Assembly: GCF_020164455.1 (NCBI RefSeq)
Contig: NZ_JAIQWW010000007.1
Coordinates: 62,001-126,000 of the forward strand
Direction: 5' to 3'
Length of the DNA: 64,000 nt
Origin: Phyllobacterium chamaecytisi
GTDB lineage: Bacteria; Pseudomonadota; Alphaproteobacteria; Rhizobiales; Rhizobiaceae
Within the stretch, counting starts at the first letter, position 1, and each line of letters starts with the position of its first letter. The translations under genes and the position numbers were made by a program. Shown here in pieces: positions 25,101 to 33,951 of the stretch. A model generated the notes under the pieces. It had not been told where the DNA came from and ran no database searches. It was given only the letters and a program-made list of their open reading frames with translations.

Positions 25101-27617
25101 TTAAGCCTTCAAGCGCTCATTTTCGGTATCGAAGGGCGATTCCGAAATCACGATCGCTTTGTGTGTCTTTCCCAATATCTTGATCTCGACCTGAGTGCCT
25201 ACAGCAGAGTATTCAGGCTTCACCATTGCAAGCGCTATACTTTTGCCGAGACGCCAGCCATAGCCGCCATGAGTGGCACGGCCAACAAGTTCACCCTTTA
25301 CATATATCGGTTCACTGCCGCGCGCGTCGACATCCGATACACCCGGAACGAGCACTTCGAGTGTCACGAAATTCCATTTCAGGCCATTTTCACGCGCCTT
25401 GACCACAGCGTCACGACCGATGAACTCTCCCTTGTTGGGATGAACGAAGCGATCAAGACCGCTTTCAAAGGCATTGTATTCGATAGACAATTCGCGCGGG
25501 ATCAAGCGATATGATTTCTCGATTGCCATCGCCGTCATGGCGCGAATACCGAAGGGCTTGATGCCGAACTCAGCGCCAGCTTCGAGCAACAAATCATAAA
25601 TAGTGTTTTGCTGTTCGATTGGATGGTGTAGTTCCCAGCCAAGCTCGCCAACGAAATTGACACGCAATGCATGCGCTGTCCCCGTACCGACGCTGATTTC
25701 CTTGCCGGAAAGCCACGGAAACGCCTCGTTGGACAGATCGGCACGCGTTAGTTTCTCCAGAACCTGGCGGCTCTTGGGTCCCGCCAGAACGAGAACACCA
25801 TACATCTGCGTAATAGGACGCAAGGTGACCGAGCCATCGTTCGGCAGCAGCTTGTGCAGATAATCGTGGTCATGATTTTCGTAAGCGCCCGCCGAGACGA
25901 GATAGAATTTCCCTGGCGACCACTCATAGACTGTGAATTCCGAACGAACCCCACCAAGTGGCGTCAAGAGATGGCAAAGCGCGATGCGGCCCTGCTTTTT
26001 CGGAATGCGATTAGCCAGGATCGAGTCGAGCCAAGCGCGGGCACCTGGTCCGGACACTTCCATCTTGGCGAAAGCCGACATGTCTAGAAGACCGACATTG
26101 TTCGTCACATTTTTGATCTCATGACCGACATGTTCGAAATAGTTGGAACGCCGGAACGACCAGAGCTCCTTGATCTTGCCGTCAGCATCAGGTTTCGGAT
26201 GATTGTGGTTCATCAGAACATCTGGCTTGTCGAGTTTGGCAACGTCGAGCCCGTAACCCTGCGGTGCGAACCAATTGGCGCGCTCCCAGCCATAAACAGT
26301 TCCGAACACGGCACCGAGTTGCTTCTGGCGATCATAGGAAGGCGAACGCTTTAACGGCCGGGCAGCACCTCGCTCCTCGTCTGGGTAATGGACCGAGAAG
26401 ACCTCGGCATAAGCCTCTTCATTCTTTTCTTTAAGGTACCCTTCGGTCGCGTAAGGACCGAAACGGCGTGGATCGACACCCATCATATCGATAGACGGTT
26501 CTCCTTCGACGATCCATTCGGCCAGCTGCCAACCGGCACCGCCGGCAGCGGTGACACCAAAGGAGTGTCCTTCATTCAACCAAAAGTTTTTAAGGCGTGG
26601 CGCAGGTCCAATGATGGGTGAGCCATCGGGGGTATAGGCGATGGCGCCATTGTAAACCTTCTTGATACCGACTTCACCAAATGCCGGGACACGCGCGATC
26701 GCGGTTTCGATATGCGGTTCGAGGCGGTCGAGATCTTCCTGGAACAATTCATATTCGCTGGCATCCGAAGGGCCGTCGACGTAACAGACGGGGGCACCCC
26801 GCTCGTATGGCCCAAGCAGCAAGCCGCCATTTTCCTCGCGCATATACCAGGAACTGTCGCTTTCGCGTAAAACACCCATTTCGGGCAAGCCTTTTGCCTT
26901 CCGTTCAAGAATTGCCGGGTGTGGCTCGGTCACGATATACTGATGTTCGACGGGAATGACCGGCACATCGAGGCCGACCATTTTGCCGGTCTTGCGGGCA
27001 AAGTTGCCGGTTGCGGACACCACGTGTTCCGCGGTGATGTCGCCCTTGTCGGTTTTGACCAGCCATTGGCCGGACGGCAATTGTTCAATGCCAAGCACGG
27101 TCGTATAGCGATAGATCGTTGCACCGCGATCGCGCGCACCCTTGGCGAGCGCCTGCGTCAGATCCGCCGGCTGGATATAGCCATCTTCCGGATGTTGGAT
27201 AGCGCCAATAATGCCGTCCATCTCTGCAAGCGGCCAGATCTCCTTGACCTGCTCTGGCGTCAGGAGCTTGACCGGAACGCCGATTGTTTCGGCCACGCCC
27301 GCATAATACATGTATTCGTCCCACCGATCCTTGGTGCGAGCAAGGCGAATATTGCTGCAATTGGTGAAGCCGACATTCATGCCGGTTTCTTCCTGCAGTT
27401 CCTGATAGAACTTGACCGAATATTTGTGAATTTGGCCAACAGAATAGCTCATATTGAACAACGGCAAGAGCCCGGCAGCGTGCCAGGTTGAACCGGATGT
27501 CAGTTCCTTGCGCTCAATCAGGACAACATCACTCCAGCCCTTCTTGGCCAGATGATAGAGTGTCGACACACCTACTACCCCACCGCCGATAACGACAACA
27601 CGCGCCTCAGTCTTCAT
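25101..27617 (-). CDS. FAD-dependent dimethylglycine/sarcosine dehydrogenase-like protein (DAO + GcvT domains), copy 2
   Basis: This 838-residue enzyme has the same layout as the protein at 2405-4981. It starts with the FAD motif VVVIGGGVVGVSTLYHLAKK and includes SGSTWHAAG, whose His is the covalent flavin site of the family. The DAO part is followed by a GcvT-like half. The longest frame starts at 27665; ATG 27617 follows AGGACAGAG and gives a normal start at the FAD motif. The two copies are clearly different proteins, so a division of labour (dimethylglycine and sarcosine, or another N-methyl amino acid) is possible. It is transcribed away from its own promoter region at about 27650. Confidence 0.88.
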   Translation of the reverse strand: MKTEARVVVIGGGVVGVSTLYHLAKKGWSDVVLIERKELTSGSTWHAAGLLPLFNMSYSVGQIHKYSVKFYQELQEETGMNVGFTNCSNIRLARTKDRWDEYMYYAGVAETIGVPVKLLTPEQVKEIWPLAEMDGIIGAIQHPEDGYIQPADLTQALAKGARDRGATIYRYTTVLGIEQLPSGQWLVKTDKGDITAEHVVSATGNFARKTGKMVGLDVPVIPVEHQYIVTEPHPAILERKAKGLPEMGVLRESDSSWYMREENGGLLLGPYERGAPVCYVDGPSDASEYELFQEDLDRLEPHIETAIARVPAFGEVGIKKVYNGAIAYTPDGSPIIGPAPRLKNFWLNEGHSFGVTAAGGAGWQLAEWIVEGEPSIDMMGVDPRRFGPYATEGYLKEKNEEAYAEVFSVHYPDEERGAARPLKRSPSYDRQKQLGAVFGTVYGWERANWFAPQGYGLDVAKLDKPDVLMNHNHPKPDADGKIKELWSFRRSNYFEHVGHEIKNVTNNVGLLDMSAFAKMEVSGPGARAWLDSILANRIPKKQGRIALCHLLTPLGGVRSEFTVYEWSPGKFYLVSAGAYENHDHDYLHKLLPNDGSVTLRPITQMYGVLVLAGPKSRQVLEKLTRADLSNEAFPWLSGKEISVGTGTAHALRVNFVGELGWELHHPIEQQNTIYDLLLEAGAEFGIKPFGIRAMTAMAIEKSYRLIPRELSIEYNAFESGLDRFVHPNKGEFIGRDAVVKARENGLKWNFVTLEVLVPGVSDVDARGSEPIYVKGELVGRATHGGYGWRLGKSIALAMVKPEYSAVGTQVEIKILGKTHKAIVISESPFDTENERLKA

Positions 27618-27861
27618 TTCACTCTGTCCTTTGGTATCGATCGATGGCCGGAACGGCTCCAACAATTTTTTGCACTATGGCGTTTCGTATGTCCATCGCT
27701 AAGGCCTGTTTGCGACATGGCGAAAACACGCCGCGACGCCTGGTAAACAGGCCGTATTTTATAGGAGCATTCGACAAATTTCGGGAGGCGTTTAACGCAA
27801 TGTGGAGGATTAAAGCTCTAAGGATAGTGGTCACGCGCCGCGGAACCTGAGTCGAAGTCGA

Positions 27862-29592
27862 ATGCCGGATATTTCCAGAAGCTCCACCAGAACTTCAGCA
27901 CGAATGTTCTCACCATTGGTGTTGCTCGCGCTTGTTCTGGTGTTCCTTGTCGTTCTCTTGTCGCTGCCCTTGGTCATCCCAATCGGCCCGATGTATTGGG
28001 ATACCTATATCTATCTCGATGCAGCCCAGCGCATAAAACTTGGCCAGGTGCCGGCTGTGGATTTTCTCGCACCCGTCGGCGCCCTTGAATACTATCAATT
28101 CTACTGGCTTCAGAAACTTTTCCCCGGCGGGCAACCTACCTTGATTGCACAATGGTCCGTGCTGATTTCTGCCGCACCTTTGATGGCGATCATTCTTGCC
28201 GAAATCGACAAGGAGAGCCGAAAGATCGCCTTTGCGATCCTTGTTCCATTTCTTGTTTTTGCGCTGTGCCCGACCAACACACAGAGCTTTCACTCCTACC
28301 CTGGCGTCAACGGTTTCGGCATTTACAATCGCCACACCTCCCTGCTGCTCTATGTTCTTGTCAGTGCGCTGATTTTCTTGCCGAATGGCCGAAAGCTCGC
28401 CTGCATCGCATCGCTGACGATGCTTGCGTTGTTCCTCACCAAGATAACGGGGTTTTTGGCAGGTGGCTTGATCGGTCTCTTTGCAGTCCTCTCAGGCCGT
28501 CTCCTGTGGCGCTATGTATTGCTGGCGTTATGCATCTTTGCCGTGGCGCTTCTGGTACTCGAGTTCAATCATGGAATGGTGTCTGCCTATGTCGAGAGCA
28601 TCGCAGCGCTGGTCAGGTTAAACGAGGGCCTGCTTCTGCCTCGCTTTCTGACTGTTTTTTCAATCAAGCTCGACGTCATCCTTGCGGCGGCCGCTCTGAT
28701 ACTTTTCCTGTTCTGGCAAGACTGGAATCCCCTTACAGACGACCCTTGGCACAATCTTCGCAAGAAACCGGCAACAGCGAATATCGCCGTTCTGCTCGAT
28801 CGCGATTGGCTATGGATCGGCATCACGCTGGTCGCTGGCATATTCCTTGAGACGCAGAATACCGGCAGCCAGGAATTCATCTTTCTCTGGCCGGTTCTTC
28901 TGGCGGTGCTGCTCAAAACACCGAAATTGCCCGAAAGCCGCCGACTGATTGTCTATTGTCTCGTCGCATTTACCGCGATCCCGACGATCACCAAGGTTAT
29001 GCAGGGCACTCTACGCTTTGTCGCTGTGGCGCCGACCTATGTGGAAGCGCCGGTCACTGATGTAAAAACGATGGGCCTCGTTTCTACCCGCAAGGATATC
29101 ATGGAACGGGTGAACCTGCTGGAATCCCACTATGCCTCTAATGCCGGGGCCTACCGCCAACTGGCGGAGGCGGGACAACTGCCGAGCTGGCAGCTCTATT
29201 CTGAACTTGACTACCAGATGTTCTGGGTGGTCTCCGCCGATCGCGCTGTCAAAGCGCTCAAGCAGTTCGAGAGCACGAATAGTGTCCATTTGAACAGTTT
29301 GATGACACTGGATTTCGTCAATCCGTTTCCGTGGATACTCGATCGCGATGCAAGCCGAAATGTTCAGATTGGTGCCGACCCATTCCGCACTGTCGGTGAT
29401 CTGACAGAAGCGGAAGAAACCTCACTGCGCCAGACGGACGGCGTTTTGCGCCCATCCTGCCCGACAACCAGCGCGCGGCTTTCCCTGCAGCGTATCTATG
29501 AAAAAGCCTTGGCAGACCGGATCGTCGTGAAGCTTGACGATTGCTGGGATCTGCTGCTGAGGCCAGGGATCAAACTTTCCGGCCAATCCTGA
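27862..29592 (+). CDS. Multi-pass membrane protein, candidate GT-C-type glycosyltransferase
   Basis: This 576-residue protein has about ten hydrophobic segments, the first at residues ~17-40 (MFSPLVLLALVLVFLVVLLS). After it comes YWDTYIYLDAAQ, with D47 and D53, a position where GT-C transferases keep a catalytic Asp in the first extracytoplasmic loop. A soluble C-terminal part of ~190 residues follows. No close family is recognised. It converges on a cluster that looks set to make a lipid-linked pentose, so a role in transferring that sugar on the outer face of the inner membrane is inferred. ATG 27862 has a weak upstream purine run; ATG 27904 is possible. Confidence 0.6.
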   Translation: MPDISRSSTRTSARMFSPLVLLALVLVFLVVLLSLPLVIPIGPMYWDTYIYLDAAQRIKLGQVPAVDFLAPVGALEYYQFYWLQKLFPGGQPTLIAQWSVLISAAPLMAIILAEIDKESRKIAFAILVPFLVFALCPTNTQSFHSYPGVNGFGIYNRHTSLLLYVLVSALIFLPNGRKLACIASLTMLALFLTKITGFLAGGLIGLFAVLSGRLLWRYVLLALCIFAVALLVLEFNHGMVSAYVESIAALVRLNEGLLLPRFLTVFSIKLDVILAAAALILFLFWQDWNPLTDDPWHNLRKKPATANIAVLLDRDWLWIGITLVAGIFLETQNTGSQEFIFLWPVLLAVLLKTPKLPESRRLIVYCLVAFTAIPTITKVMQGTLRFVAVAPTYVEAPVTDVKTMGLVSTRKDIMERVNLLESHYASNAGAYRQLAEAGQLPSWQLYSELDYQMFWVVSADRAVKALKQFESTNSVHLNSLMTLDFVNPFPWILDRDASRNVQIGADPFRTVGDLTEAEETSLRQTDGVLRPSCPTTSARLSLQRIYEKALADRIVVKLDDCWDLLLRPGIKLSGQS

Positions 29593-29600
29593 CAGCAGAA

Positions 29601-29620
29601 AGCCGGACCAAAGCCCGGCT
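29601..29620. terminator. Weak hairpin between convergent genes
   Basis: AGCCGG (29601-29606) and CCGGCT (29615-29620) can pair around an 8-nt loop between the GT-C-like and aminotransferase genes. On the minus-strand transcript a short TTTCT follows. A shared terminator is plausible but weak. Confidence 0.4.
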
Positions 29621-29637
29621 CTCCTGGAATTCTGATT

Positions 29638-31083
29638 TTACTTTACCTGCGCTTTGACGAAGTCTTTTACGATTCGAACGATACCGCGTGACAGGACTTC
29701 ATCGAGCGCTTTGATGAATGCGTCCACGTGTTCCCGGCCGCAAATCAGTGGCGGCTCCAGGCGGATGACATTTCGATTGTACTCGGTGAATGCGACCAGC
29801 ACTCCATGATCGCGCAAGAGGTGGCTGCCCACAAAGCCCGGAAGCGATCCCTTCAGCTTGTCATCCAGTACAGCAAGCACGGGGCGCAACACCATTGGAA
29901 CCGTCTTGGAGAAATCGTGGAATTCGAGACCGACCATCAGGCCCTTGCCACGTACGTCCTTGATCATCGTCGGATATTTGACTTTCAGCTCTTCGAGCTT
30001 TTGCAGCAGATAGTCGCCCGTTGCTGCAGCATTATCGATCAAGTGTTCGTCGTAGAGAATGTTCATCGCTTCGATTGAAGTGACGCAGGCTTCGCCAATC
30101 CCGCCAAATGTGGCCATGGCATGGATCATTGCTGTCTTGGGCGTGCCATAGGCTTTCATATAAACCTCGCGCCGCGCGATCATCGCGCCGACAGCCGCCT
30201 TGCCGCCTCCCAATGATTTGGCCAAGGCGGTCACATCGGGCACAACGCCCGCATGTTCGAAAGCATAAAACCGGCCGGAGCGACCAAAGCCACACTGGAC
30301 CTCATCGGCAACCCAAAGCACGCCATACTGATCGCATAGCGCGCGCAGTTTTTGCCAGTACTCCTTCGGCGCTTGAATGATGCCACCACCGCCCTGGATG
30401 GTTTCCAGTACAATGACGCCGATTTCAGGATCAGACCGGAAGGCATTCTCGACAGCATCAATATCGCCAAATGGAACACGAACCGTATTCTCCACCAGCT
30501 TGAACTCACCGCGATAGAGCCCACCGTCGGTAATCGAGAGAACGCCCTTGGTCTTGCCGTGAAATGAATTCTCGGCATAAACGATCTTGGGTTTTTTGGG
30601 GCCGGCCGCACGCTCGGCAACCTTTATAGCCGCCTCCATCGCCTCCGATCCAGAGGATCCGAGGAACACCATGTCGAGATCGCCGGGTGAGCAAGCGGCA
30701 AGGTTATGCGCCAAGGCGGTCGCATATTGCGACATGAAGGCAATGGCTATTTCCTGACGCTGTTCATCCTGGAATTTCTTGCGCGCCCCGACAATCCGCG
30801 GGTGATTATGGCCGAAAGCAAGAGAGCCGAAGCCGCCAAAGAAATCGAGAATGGCGCGGCCGTTTTGATCATAATAATACATGCCTTCCGCACGGTCGAT
30901 TTTCACCTTGTGAAAACCGAGAAGCTTCATGAAATGCAGCTGACCGGGATTGAGATGCCTGGTGAAAAGCTCGGTCATGCGCGGCAGCGTCATGGCCTTG
31001 GCCTCTTCGACCGTAAGCAGATCCGGCTTGCCTATAAGTCCCTGGACCGCCTCGTGCTGTGATGCCGCTGTAACCTGATTCAT
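29638..31083 (-). CDS. Class III (PLP-dependent) aminotransferase in the pentose-lipid cluster
   Basis: This 481-residue protein is an aminotransferase class III enzyme (acetylornithine/GABA/putrescine type). The PLP-binding Lys is in ALAKSLGGGKAAVG, and LWVADEVQCGFGRSG and GSSGSEAMEAAI match the family. GGGGA lies six bases before the second ATG (31083), so it is chosen over 31089. It begins 13 nt after the SDR gene stop, so co-transcription is likely. Its substrate in this cluster is unclear. Class III enzymes usually act on amines, amino acids or aldehydes, so an aminated sugar product is possible but not shown. Confidence 0.88.
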   Translation of the reverse strand: MNQVTAASQHEAVQGLIGKPDLLTVEEAKAMTLPRMTELFTRHLNPGQLHFMKLLGFHKVKIDRAEGMYYYDQNGRAILDFFGGFGSLAFGHNHPRIVGARKKFQDEQRQEIAIAFMSQYATALAHNLAACSPGDLDMVFLGSSGSEAMEAAIKVAERAAGPKKPKIVYAENSFHGKTKGVLSITDGGLYRGEFKLVENTVRVPFGDIDAVENAFRSDPEIGVIVLETIQGGGGIIQAPKEYWQKLRALCDQYGVLWVADEVQCGFGRSGRFYAFEHAGVVPDVTALAKSLGGGKAAVGAMIARREVYMKAYGTPKTAMIHAMATFGGIGEACVTSIEAMNILYDEHLIDNAAATGDYLLQKLEELKVKYPTMIKDVRGKGLMVGLEFHDFSKTVPMVLRPVLAVLDDKLKGSLPGFVGSHLLRDHGVLVAFTEYNRNVIRLEPPLICGREHVDAFIKALDEVLSRGIVRIVKDFVKAQVK

Positions 31084-31095
31084 CGCCATTCCCCG

Positions 31096-32106
31096 TTATT
31101 CCGCCGCTATCGACGATGGTTGCTGCACGGCTTTGCCGTCTTTGATATTGCGATACTCCTTATATGCTGCAATCAGCATATCCTCATCGCGATATTGCGG
31201 TATCCAGCCCAGTTGACGCTCCGCTTTCGACACATCGAGTACGCACATTTCGTCCGCGATCAAATATTGTTCCGGATCCATGATCGGCTTGTTCATCCAG
31301 TCGAAGAAGTCGAGTGTGCGTTTTACCGCCCAGGCGGGTGTTGGTAGCAGGATCGATCTCGATCCCGCGAATTTCACCAGATCGCCGAGCAGTTTGCGAA
31401 CAGGCGGCGGGTTCAGCGAACCAAGATTATATGCCTCATTTGGCACGCCAGCCTTCCATGCCGCACGTGCCGCTTCGGCACAATCGAACACCGAAATGAA
31501 CTGATAAGGGTTCTTGCCGGAGCCAATCATCGGTACCGGCAGGTTGTAGTCGACCAATTTGAACAACTTTTCGAGGATACCAAGTCGGCCCGGCCCAATG
31601 ATCAGGCGCGGGCGAAACAGGGAGATATTCATTCCGCGCATGCGCCATTCTGCGGCCAGTTCCTCGGTTTTCAATTTTGACATTCCATATTCACCAAGCG
31701 GCGCCGCCGGGTGGTCTTCGGTCTGAGGCCAGACATAGGTGTGGCCATAGATCATGTCGGTCGTATAGTGCACGAGCTTCCTGGCTCCCGCCTTGTCCAT
31801 CGCCTTGATGATGTTCTCGGTACCGAAGTAATTGACCGGAAAGAAGAAATCGTGACGCTTCGCCCGCACCTGTAGCGGCGAAAGCATCTTGGCTGACAGG
31901 TTGTAGACCATGTCGTCGGCCTTGATACCGACTGCTGCGATGGACTTCGGGTCGGTCACGTCGCATTTGACGAATGTCACATCGCCATAATGGGGCAGAT
32001 CGCCCTTGACGATATCCGCAACAACGACTTCCTCTCCCCCGGCAATCAGCTTCGGTGCCAGATGCCGCCCGACGAAACCGTCGCCACCAAAAATAACGTG
32101 TCTCAT
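31096..32106 (-). CDS. NAD-dependent epimerase/dehydratase (extended SDR)
   Basis: This 336-residue extended SDR has the NAD motif IFGGDGFVGRHLAPKL (a variant of GxxGxxG) and the active-site pair YGMSK. It resembles nucleotide-sugar epimerases. In this cluster it could reduce or epimerise the keto-sugar made by the DprE1-like enzyme, a job done in mycobacteria by the smaller SDR DprE2. That is inference. It lies 13 nt after the small flippase gene stop. Confidence 0.86.
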   Translation of the reverse strand: MRHVIFGGDGFVGRHLAPKLIAGGEEVVVADIVKGDLPHYGDVTFVKCDVTDPKSIAAVGIKADDMVYNLSAKMLSPLQVRAKRHDFFFPVNYFGTENIIKAMDKAGARKLVHYTTDMIYGHTYVWPQTEDHPAAPLGEYGMSKLKTEELAAEWRMRGMNISLFRPRLIIGPGRLGILEKLFKLVDYNLPVPMIGSGKNPYQFISVFDCAEAARAAWKAGVPNEAYNLGSLNPPPVRKLLGDLVKFAGSRSILLPTPAWAVKRTLDFFDWMNKPIMDPEQYLIADEMCVLDVSKAERQLGWIPQYRDEDMLIAAYKEYRNIKDGKAVQQPSSIAAE

Positions 32107-32119
32107 TTACTCAACTCAC

Positions 32120-32542
32120 TTACGAGGATGTTGTGGAAGCTGGTGGCGTTTGCTCTCCGGGCGTTTCATGACGTCCGCTCTGGGCGATCAGAATGGTTCC
32201 GATCATGATGAAGGCGATGCCCGCAATCTTGAACGTTCCGAGTTCCTCCTTGAAGACTGCCCAGGCGAATAGTGCGACGACCACATAAGCCAGGCTCAGG
32301 AACGGGTACGCGAAGGATAGATCGACCTTGGAAAGCACATAAAGATGTGAGGCCATGGAGATGACAAACATGGTCAATCCGGCGAAAACCCAAGGATTGA
32401 AAATGATCTGGAATATTCGCTGGATAATCGTATCGGCGCTGAAGCTGATCGGCCCCAGCGTTATCATGCCGTATTTCAGCATGACTTGTGCCGCCGCATT
32501 GGTCATGACGGTGAACAGGATAAATGGAATGTATTTTGTCAT
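32120..32542 (-). CDS. Small multidrug-resistance-type membrane protein (ArnE/ArnF-like flippase)
   Basis: This 140-residue protein has four hydrophobic segments and the SMR-like stretch FAYPFLSLAYVVVALFAWAVF. In the Ara4N pathway, ArnE and ArnF of this fold flip undecaprenyl-phosphate-sugar to the periplasmic face. Here it sits between sugar-modifying enzymes and could flip the polyprenyl-phosphate-pentose. A short hydrophilic tail (residues ~125-140) follows the last segment. Drug efflux is the alternative but fits the context less well. Confidence 0.75.
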   Translation of the reverse strand: MTKYIPFILFTVMTNAAAQVMLKYGMITLGPISFSADTIIQRIFQIIFNPWVFAGLTMFVISMASHLYVLSKVDLSFAYPFLSLAYVVVALFAWAVFKEELGTFKIAGIAFIMIGTILIAQSGRHETPGEQTPPASTTSS

Positions 32543-32625
32543 GTCAGAACGGCCCCTCTAGTTCGTCGAGTGCATAGCAAAGCTGCGTTGAAAAGACCCC
32601 AAGCACATTGTTAAAATTTGATGCA

Positions 32626-33951
32626 TCAAGCAGTTCCACCTGCCAGTGCAGTTCGCGCCCAAAAATTGGAGTTGAATGCGGGATCCCGCTCCTTCTCCAG
32701 TTCTTGCCATCCCGGAAATCCGGCTTTGAACACCGCGGAACTCATGCGTTGGTCCTTGTAGGGATTAACCCGCCCGTCCGCATCGATCGTCATACTGTCG
32801 AGGCGCTCCAGCAGCGCCAGCGTGCGCGCTCCGCGATTGGGAAAATCAACCGTTAACGTGTAGCCCGCCCGCGGAAACGACATGATCCCGGGTGAAGTGA
32901 CGTCCCCGAAACGTTTTAGCACAGTCAGAAATGAGCTTTGTCCCGCCTCGCGCGTGGCGGCCAGCATCTGCGGAATTACTGCTGAAGCGGCATCTTCCGG
33001 AATGACGCTTTGATGTTGGTAAAGCCCGGTCCTTCCATAAAGCCGATTCCAGTTCGAGACACTGTCGAGTGGATAGAAGAAGGTCTGATAGGTGCTGAGA
33101 TGAGGTTCTCGATTACGGCCTTTGAAATGAAAGTAGGCCGCGTTGAACAGTTTGAGGCTCGGATAGTTCAGTGCCGATATGGGAAGCTCGAAAGGCACGC
33201 CCAGCCTGGATTCCTCCGTTGTGGCTTCAAAACTTCCATTTTCTGCATGATTTCCTGTGAGAAGAACGCCGCGTCCTGCACGTTTCCCTGAACTCAATTG
33301 ATCGACCCAGGCAACGGCATATTCATTGTCATTGTCGGCCTGCGGCGCCATTTCGAAATATTCGGCAAGGCTTGCAAACGGCTTTACGCTCTCCACCACA
33401 TCAAGCGAATTCACTTTCATCAATCTGATGCTGGCAGAAAGGATAATGCCTGTTAGTCCAAGCCCTCCGATTGTCGCGGCAAATAACTTGGAATTCATCG
33501 ATGCAGAACAGGTGACGACCGTTCCATCGGACTTCAACAGGTCGAAGCGTTCGACATGGCAACCGAACGTGCCGCGGCGATGGTGGTTTTTGCCATGCAC
33601 ATCGTTCGCGATCGCGCCGCCCAAAGTAACAAAACGCGTACCTGGTGTCACCGGCAGGAAATACCCGTGCGGCGCGGCGAGCGCAATGATATCCGACAGC
33701 ATCAGGCCAGCTTCGGCGGCGAGCAGACCCGTTTGCGGGTCGAATGAGATAAGCTGGTCGCTCTCCCGCATATCGACCAGCGTACCACGATCATTGTGAC
33801 AGCTGTCGCCATAGGATTTGCCATTGCCAAATGGCAGAAACCCATCCCGATCCGGAGCACCACTTTCGAAAATCCGTCGAGCAGCATCGAGCGAAATCCC
33901 AGCACGCGGATGCCTGTCGATAAGCCCGAAACTGTCATAGCCAACCATCAT
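32626..33951 (-). CDS. DprE1-like FAD-dependent polyprenylphosphoryl-ribose oxidase
   Basis: This 441-residue flavoprotein closely resembles mycobacterial DprE1, which oxidises decaprenylphosphoryl-ribose to the 2-keto intermediate on the way to arabinose. Matching segments are GNGKSYGDS, PGTRFVTLGGAIANDVHGKNHH (residues ~103-124) and LKRFG. The Cys targeted by benzothiazinones in the mycobacterial enzyme appears replaced by Thr367 in TLTVDF. Its start overlaps the UbiA gene stop (ATGA), a translational coupling. Oxidation of a lipid-linked pentose is the best reading; an alditol oxidase-type activity is a weaker alternative. Confidence 0.87.
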   Translation of the reverse strand: MMVGYDSFGLIDRHPRAGISLDAARRIFESGAPDRDGFLPFGNGKSYGDSCHNDRGTLVDMRESDQLISFDPQTGLLAAEAGLMLSDIIALAAPHGYFLPVTPGTRFVTLGGAIANDVHGKNHHRRGTFGCHVERFDLLKSDGTVVTCSASMNSKLFAATIGGLGLTGIILSASIRLMKVNSLDVVESVKPFASLAEYFEMAPQADNDNEYAVAWVDQLSSGKRAGRGVLLTGNHAENGSFEATTEESRLGVPFELPISALNYPSLKLFNAAYFHFKGRNREPHLSTYQTFFYPLDSVSNWNRLYGRTGLYQHQSVIPEDAASAVIPQMLAATREAGQSSFLTVLKRFGDVTSPGIMSFPRAGYTLTVDFPNRGARTLALLERLDSMTIDADGRVNPYKDQRMSSAVFKAGFPGWQELEKERDPAFNSNFWARTALAGGTA

